From NCBI GenBank assembly GCA_964020085.1, contig OZ026605.1, forward strand, positions 1,850,301 to 1,914,300: a stretch of 64,000 bases of DNA, read 5' to 3'. Below are positions 58,437 through 64,000 of the stretch, piece by piece. The stretch is from Micromussa lordhowensis (lineage: Eukaryota; Cnidaria; Anthozoa; Scleractinia; Lobophylliidae). The notes under the pieces were generated by a model that was not told the origin of the DNA, made no database searches, and saw only the letters and a program-made list of their open reading frames with translations. Numbering within the stretch: the stretch's first letter is position 1; each line of letters begins with the position of its first letter. The translations under genes were made by a program, and so were the position numbers.

Positions 58437-60678
58437 TGGATTAGGCTTCTTCATATCTGCTTTATGATTTTATAGATTTTACGCGCGCAAAACAATAACA
58501 CATGGGTTTTTGACCAATCAGAGCGCGCGCAGGGTCCTATCTATGTTATAAAAGCGTGTTTTTTCATTTTGGTTTATTTCAGTTCAGAAGGTCTTTAGTG
58601 GCACATAAGAAAAATCAACCCTGCAACCAACTCACCTACGTATGACAGTCAGCCTGAATGCGGGTCATGAAATTCTTCTATTGCTGTTATCAAAGCCGTC
58701 GAGATTCATTTACTTTCCCCCTGACGAACCACATGATAGTATCGAGAAAACACTCAAGATAATCCGTCCGTATTTTTCGTCCAAAGGCATTTAGGTGAGG
58801 GCCAATAAGCCCCTGTGAACAGCGAATATGTGGATCATACCCTACGCAGCAAGTATTCCGCGTTTGTCGGCTTCACCCAAAAAAATGAGGCGAGAGCAAG
58901 CCGCAAATTTCGCACGCGAAAATCAGTCTTACAACGTTTTCAATCGCAGAAATAGATCGTTTTCACGTGATGTCATCACTTTCTAAAATCTAAAACTAAA
59001 GATCCACCAAAGTTTTCATCCTCATCAGGTATAAGAGGTGACATATTTATATCTGTTTACAACTTTACAGCTCAATAGCGTGCTTCGTTTGGAAACCAGA
59101 GCATTTTGAATTTCCGGGTTATGGAGTTGCGTGACACAAGGCTACGATCAAATTTGTTGAAAAATATATACTTATCTCATGATTTTGAGCCCTGTTAGAA
59201 GCTAGAGAATTAGGGAAAAAGCTTATGTAAATACTTTCTCAGCACTGATAATCAGTCGCCTAGAAAGCCAAAGTAAGTTCCTGATGTTTACACTATTTTT
59301 CGGCCGCCATATTGGTGTACCATGGCGTTCATACTGGGCTCTAAATTTCTGCGAAACATTTCGACGAATATCTGAAGTTTGGGGAAACGCACAGGGCTAA
59401 AATTTAGTAAAGTGCCTTTTTTATCTTCTATAACATCACAATTTCTTAGCTTTTGGCACTGGATAGTTTTCGATTTATTTTTTTATTGCTACGCAGACGC
59501 TCTCTCTTTGGGCTCGTCACGCAATCTTCCTCCTTCTGCGTAGGAGGCTAGGAACCCATGGGCTCCTGACTTCGTCAGTGGGAACCATCACTGCAAAACA
59601 TAACACATTTGATCGGACACCATCTAAAATCTTGCAACAAATTGTAGAAGGGGTTTTAAATGCCTATGAGAAGAGTGAGGTAAGAAGGAGATAGAAAGGG
59701 CGAGGAAACGGTTGAAGCCGCAGCGAGGGCAAAGGAAACATTTCATTCACCTGGAGAAAATGTTTGTGGGTTTGGCTGCCTATGCGCAAAGGTTGATAGA
59801 AAAAAGGAAAGCTAAACATCGAAAGAGAACGGAAACTTCTCATTCTGAAACAACTAGGAAAGGTCCACTACCTCTTCAATCGTCAACATCATCATAAACT
59901 TTATCATACTTGCCTCCAAATTTACAGAGTAGCATTGCTGCTGATTTCTTCGAGCTACAAAATAAGACAACTGAATTAGAAGTCATCTCAGAATATGACT
60001 ACACGCTTTTTATATCAAATTTTGTTAGCTTCCGGCCGCCATATTTATGCCCCTCAAAGGGACACAAACATGGCGTCACAATAAAAAGCCTTATGAATTT
60101 GAGTGAAACGCTTCCTCGAATATCTCCCCCACGAAACATCGCACAGACCTGAATCTTTGCGAGACTGTTTGTATATTCATCTTCTTTTATTTCTTTGATT
60201 CTTTACTTTATTTGTTGAATGGTTTTGATGATGGTGGGACAGTCTCAAGCCCGACAGTGAAAACCGGCAATAAAGCTAGCACGCGAAGGGAGAATTTGTG
60301 CAGCTCACCCCTGCAACAATTTTTTTTCCTCTTTACTGCGAATTTCTCATGTCTCGTCGAGTGTAAATTAAAGGCATAACCTTGAATAAATTCTACTCCA
60401 TTTCTGCTCTGGCTTGGCAACAAAGCACCATAATGATTATGTGCCATAATTTGTTATGGTCCAAAGGTCTTTCCGGTTTTGCATGTTTTATTTAAATTCT
60501 TCCTATTTTACCACTGAACTTCAAATTGCTCGGCCTTCATGCACTTCAAAGTACCGGCCCACTACAACTAATAAAATGTTGGTAAATTTGAATCAAAAGT
60601 CATCAACTTGACAACCGTAATATTTAATTTTATCCCAGAAAACTCACGTGATGACATTGCTGTTGATGTCGTGACCTG

Positions 60679-62956
60679 ATGAGTAGCCTGCGGGCATCTC
60701 TCTTGCATCAGTACGAACCCCTGGACCACAGATATGCAGATTGTCCGTTCGTGATGAATTCCGTGCTCAGAGGTTTCACTCGGAAGAAATTCATAGATCC
60801 AAGTACGTTAACATCAACTCAGCTTAGCCGCTGTCTGTCGATCTTTGACTTGACAGTTCTTGGAATTGGAAGCACTCTTGGAGCAGGAATCTATGTGTTA
60901 GCCGGCGCCGTCGCGCGCAACGATGCCGGACCAGGCATCGTTATTTCATTTGCGATCGCTGCTATTGCCTCCATTCTCTCTGGCTTGTGCTACGGTGAGT
61001 TCGGTTCTCGGGTCCCTAAAGCTGGTTCAGCTTACGTCTACAGTTATGTAACGATTGGAGAGCTGTGTGCTTTTGTAATCGGTTGGAACTTAATTTTGGA
61101 ATATGTCATCGGAACGTCCTCAGTCGCCCGAGCATGGAGCGCGTATTTTGATTCACTTTTTGATAGTAGAATAAAAAACTTCACCATCTCTACAATCGGC
61201 GAAGTTCACGTCAAAGGTCTGGCAGAATACCTGGATGTATTATCCGTGCTTGTGATTCTGGGATTGACCGCCGTCCTAATAGTAGGCATAAAGAAGACTG
61301 CCTGGTTCAATACAGTCTTCACTCTGATTAACATGTTTGTTATCGTGTTTATCGTGTGTGTCGGAGCGTACTATGCCGAGCACAAAAACTGGTCGAATTT
61401 TGCTCCGTATGGAGCCTCAGGGATTCTCGCTGGAGCAGCCACCTGTTTTTACGCGTTCGTTGGTTTTGACGTGATAGCAACAACCGGGGAAGAAGCTCTA
61501 AACCCAAGTACAGGAATACCGATCTCGATTGTGTTGGCTTTGGGTAAGTAGCATAAGTAACCTGAAATATCAGCCGTCTTGTTTCCTTTAAACCTACTTT
61601 AGATAAATGGGGCGCGTTAATTTAATTGCCCTCAAAGAGAAGTTTGCGTGAAACCTAGCGGTTAAGGTGGAAGTATTGGGGATACCACTTATTCTGTTAA
61701 AAAATATTTTAGAAATAATTATCTTAATGATTCGAGTCGATTATCTCTCAGATTTGGGTTATATATCGACAAAGACTCCGTTTTTTTTTTTTTTTTTTTT
61801 GCTCTCGGCCCCAGTATCGCACCGGAAACGCTTGCTATACGGGTTATAGGCCGACAACACCATGGGCACCCACTCTGATCACAGGGCGCCCGAGCACTCT
61901 ATCGGCAGTAAAAATAAATGTACTGTTATTTACCTGTGTTCCTGTGTTTTATTGAGTCGTTTAGAAGGGATTTGAATGAAACGAAGGCGGTTTTAAATTT
62001 CCGAATACGCTTTGTAATTATGACGCTCTAACATTACGTCTCAAGTTTCGATTAACGTCGTGAACTATTAACTCGGCCGCATGAAACCCGAGAATCTCTC
62101 CCCTGATGAGAGTTACACTTGAGACGTCATAATTTCAAAGCGGCAGACGAGATAATGTTCGGGTTAGAGAAATGTGAACCGCCTTCGCTTCATTCAAATC
62201 ACTTCTAAATGACTCAAAAAGACACAGGAACACAGGAAAAACAACAGTACATTTATTTTTACTGCTGATAGTGTGTTCGGGTATCCTGTGACTCTGATGG
62301 GCACCTCACGCAAGTCAAGGAGGAACTCTTGGGGACGAGGCAGTTATTTTATCACAGCTTACCATCGCTATGAAATTCCTTATTTAGATTAGCCTGCGTG
62401 GCCGGCGTTGAAGGGGAGGGAAAGGGGAAAACGACGGCGCGAAGCGAGTGAGCGTGAGGGTAGGCCGTTCCTTCCTCCTCTCCTCCCAATCCTATACCTC
62501 CCTTTCCCTCCCTAGCCCTACGGCCTGCCACGCAGGCTATGTTTAGATTTAATCGTCTCAGTTCATTGGCTTTCAAAAGCACTGCTAAATCGAAGAAAAT
62601 TTTTTTTGTTTACTTCATTACTTTTATAGTGCCGATATTTAACCAAAGCTGTAACAAGAAGCTCTGATCTAGCAAGCTCAAAAACCGGGACGTTAAACAT
62701 TAAACGTTTTCTTTATTACAGCAATCTGCTTTCTGGCGTATTTCGGTGTCTCTACTGTCCTGACTCTTATGTGGCCCTTCAAATCGCTTCCTGAGGATGG
62801 GACATTGCCAAACGTGTTTGCCCTAAGAGGGGCTTCCTGGGCCAAATACATTATTGCTGTCGGAGCCCTGTGTGGACTGACGTCATCTCTTCTGGGAGCA
62901 CTTGTACCGCTACCCAGAATGCTGTATTCCATGGCAAGCGACGGCATCATTTTCAA
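60679..62956 (+). CDS. SLC7A: Cationic amino acid transporter (SLC7/CAT), 5' part, continues past the window
   Basis: Coding exons 60679-61543 and 62722-62956 join in phase; the second ends mid-codon at a GTAAGA donor. The 366 visible residues cover roughly the first eight membrane segments of a protein that is usually about 620 residues. Family blocks: LSRCLSIFDLTVLGIGSTLG, AGIYVLAGAVAR, GLCYGEFGSRVPKAGSAYVY, IGWNLILEYVIGTSSVARAW, AATCFYAFVGFDVIATTGEE, then FLAYFGVSTVLTLMWP and SLLGALVPLPRMLYSMASDG. The transporter carries lysine, arginine and ornithine across the plasma membrane (family knowledge). The N-terminus is longer than in vertebrate CAT1 and starts MSSLRASLLHQ; a start at the later VMNSV Met cannot be excluded. 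The 1.2 kb intron contains a large foldback and a 9-bp-duplication MITE. No 3' part of the gene is in the window. Confidence 0.93.
61864..62308. mobile_element. Large foldback with about 130-bp arms (transporter intron)
   Basis: GGGCACCCACTCTGATCACA to AAGGCGGTT at the left is matched in reverse complement by AACCGCCTTCGC to ATGGGCACC at the right. The match includes GCAGTAAAAATAAATGTACT, identical in both arms. The centre pairs again around TTATGACG. No coding capacity is present. Confidence 0.75.
62390..62539. mobile_element. 150-bp MITE with TAGCCTGCG ends and near-perfect 9-bp duplication
   Basis: TAGCCTGCGTGGC at the left mirrors GCCACGCAGGCTA at the right. The flanks TATTTAGAT (62381-62389) and TGTTTAGAT (62540-62548) agree at 8 of 9 positions. 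It shares its terminal nine bases with the element at 48757-48866, and the core is GGGAGGGAAAGG-rich. Confidence 0.8.
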
Positions 62957-63069
62957 GTAAGAATTTAAATTCAGGAGGATGGCATCAGTTTCAGCATTTT
63001 TCTAACAGCTATACTTGGAAGGATGAATACTGCCACTGTTTAGCACATGATAATTGTATCGTACAAATT

Positions 63070-63430
63070 CCCAATCATTGGTAACCAAGTTGCAATCATC
63101 TATTTTACATAACAGGTTACCATAGCAACAATATGACCTGCTAAACACACCTTTAATTTTAGCTTAAAGCGCTTATAATTCAAAAGCGAGCTTGGTGACC
63201 CCTATTTTTTATTATCGAATTACGATAAGCATGATTAGATACAACGTTTTGCAAAGATTAAAAACATTCTGTGGAGTGGGTTCAGAGCCACCTTAAATTT
63301 CCGAACATTTAAGGTTGCTCTGAACCCACTCCACAGAATTTTTTAAACTTTGCAAAAAGATGCATTTTATCATGCTTATAATAATTCTGTAATAAAAGAT
63401 TTGACAGCAACATGTTTACCAATGATTGGG
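63070..63430. mobile_element. 361-bp foldback element (transporter intron 2)
   Basis: CCCAATCATTGGTAAC at the left mirrors ACCAATGATTGGG at the right. The central stem TTCTGTGGAGTGGGTTCAGA / CTGAACCCACTCCACAGAA is almost perfect. Part of the left arm is related to 37139-37300. Confidence 0.7.
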
Positions 63431-63466
63431 CAGTCAGTTTTTTAGCATCAACCGATATGGAGTGGT

Positions 63467-63907
63467 TACATTACTTGCAAAATTTAAAAATAGTGTCCGA
63501 AAATAAAACCGTCCGAAATTTTTACAGCATAATATAAAACTTTAAAAGTACTTTCTGGTACTCATGATAAGGCTAGAATTCGGATTAGGCGGCTTTGCTC
63601 AGTCGTTCTTTTTATCAGTGGAAAGGAAAATATTTGTTTCTTTTATGAAAGACAAAAACATAGATTGAGTTTGTGTTATTTTCTCGTTGGTGTATCTGGC
63701 TGTAAAACCTTGAAGGTACAGTAAAACTATCCTTTTCACAGATTTTATTTCAGTCTAATACATGTTTTTTAGTCGTAAATTTACTTTAGGTACGCTTCAG
63801 CGCAGTGTCCGAAATTTTTGTCCGAAAATTGTCCGAAATGAGGGAAAAAGTGTCCGAAAATTAAACGTCCGAAATTTTAACGTCCAAAATTTTTTGCAAG
63901 TAATGTA
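63467..63907. mobile_element. 441-bp inverted-repeat element rich in GTCCGAAAATT
   Basis: TACATTACTTGCAAAA at the left mirrors TTTTGCAAGTAATGTA at the right. GTCCGAAA-type units occur twice near the left end and at least seven times near the right end. This layout of subterminal repeats is typical of DNA transposons. There is no transposase. Confidence 0.7.
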
Positions 63908-63996
63908 TAATGGCCTATCAAAGTCTACGTCTTGGAAAGTGCCGGAAACTATATAATGAGCTATCAAAGTCTACGTCTTGGAAAGTGCCGGAAACT
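63905..63996 (+). repeat. Two tandem 46-bp units at the window end
   Basis: CTATCAAAGTCTACGTCTTG begins at 63915 and again at 63961, each followed by GAAAGTGCCGGAAACT. More units may follow beyond the window. Confidence 0.75.
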
Positions 63997-64000
63997 GTTT

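Larger units (their letters stand above)
55583..60678. other. Intergenic region between PRMT and the transporter
   Basis: It begins with the PRMT 3' region. A minus-strand frame at 57008-57391 (127 codons, cysteine-containing, no recognised motif) and a basic plus-strand frame ending at 59897 (about 70 codons, KRKAKHRKRTE) have no recognised relatives and no splice context, so neither is called a gene. Foldbacks lie at 56371-56548 and 58374-58436. GACCAATCAGAGCGCGCGC near 58517 is close to GACCAATGAGAGCGCGCGC near 88, a shared repeat fragment. Confidence 0.4.

Overview
The window reads as nuclear DNA of an invertebrate animal, most likely an anthozoan cnidarian (coral or sea anemone). That placement is inference. 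It rests on small GT-AG exons in AT-rich introns, on the tRNA-derived SINEs and short inverted-repeat elements, and on the sequence character of the genes. No organelle, bacterial or CRISPR feature is seen. Exon models were built by eye from splice sites, reading phase and family similarity.

Host genes, left to right: (1) a NAP1-like histone chaperone, + strand, 19 coding exons, 4067-14180; (2) a tetraspanin, - strand, 7 exons, 16897-23602; (3) a HORMA-domain meiotic axis protein (HORMAD/Hop1 type), + strand, 29 coding exons, 27004-47406, with a PHD finger plus winged helix and a C-terminal closure-motif-like tail; (4) a PRMT1/8-type protein arginine methyltransferase, + strand, 11 exons, 49230-55582; (5) the first two coding exons of a cationic amino acid transporter (SLC7/CAT), + strand, 60679-62956, running off the window. 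Genes 2 and 3 are divergent and genes 1 and 2 convergent. Genes 1, 3 and 4 all act on chromatin, but nothing shows that the clustering is functional.

The most unusual object lies inside the 10.9 kb fifth intron of the HORMAD gene. It is a 10.25 kb element, 28948-39198, with matching inverted ends (ATTAGAATC / GATTCTAAT). It sits inside a (CAT)n tract that is the tail of a SINE. It holds one intact intronless frame of 1197 codons (33385-36978) with two C2H2 fingers, a tyrosine-recombinase-like catalytic domain and several internally duplicated modules. A 16-17 bp motif (consensus about CGAGGGGAAAGTCTACC) recurs six times over the left 2.1 kb and fourteen times in the right 310 bp. I interpret this as a large tyrosine-recombinase DNA transposon with inverted termini and subterminal recombinase sites. 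I do not recognise that combination from known Crypton, DIRS or Ngaro elements.

The rest is rich in small non-autonomous elements: several with 9-bp target duplications (two supported by empty sites in a paralogous copy), one flanked by TA, a pair with GGGTGCTT ends, many foldbacks, a decayed Merlin-type transposase, a LINE 3' end, four SINE copies and a possible solo LTR. The intergenic stretches 14181-16896, 23603-26991, 47407-49229 and 55583-60678 hold these repeats and no convincing additional gene.
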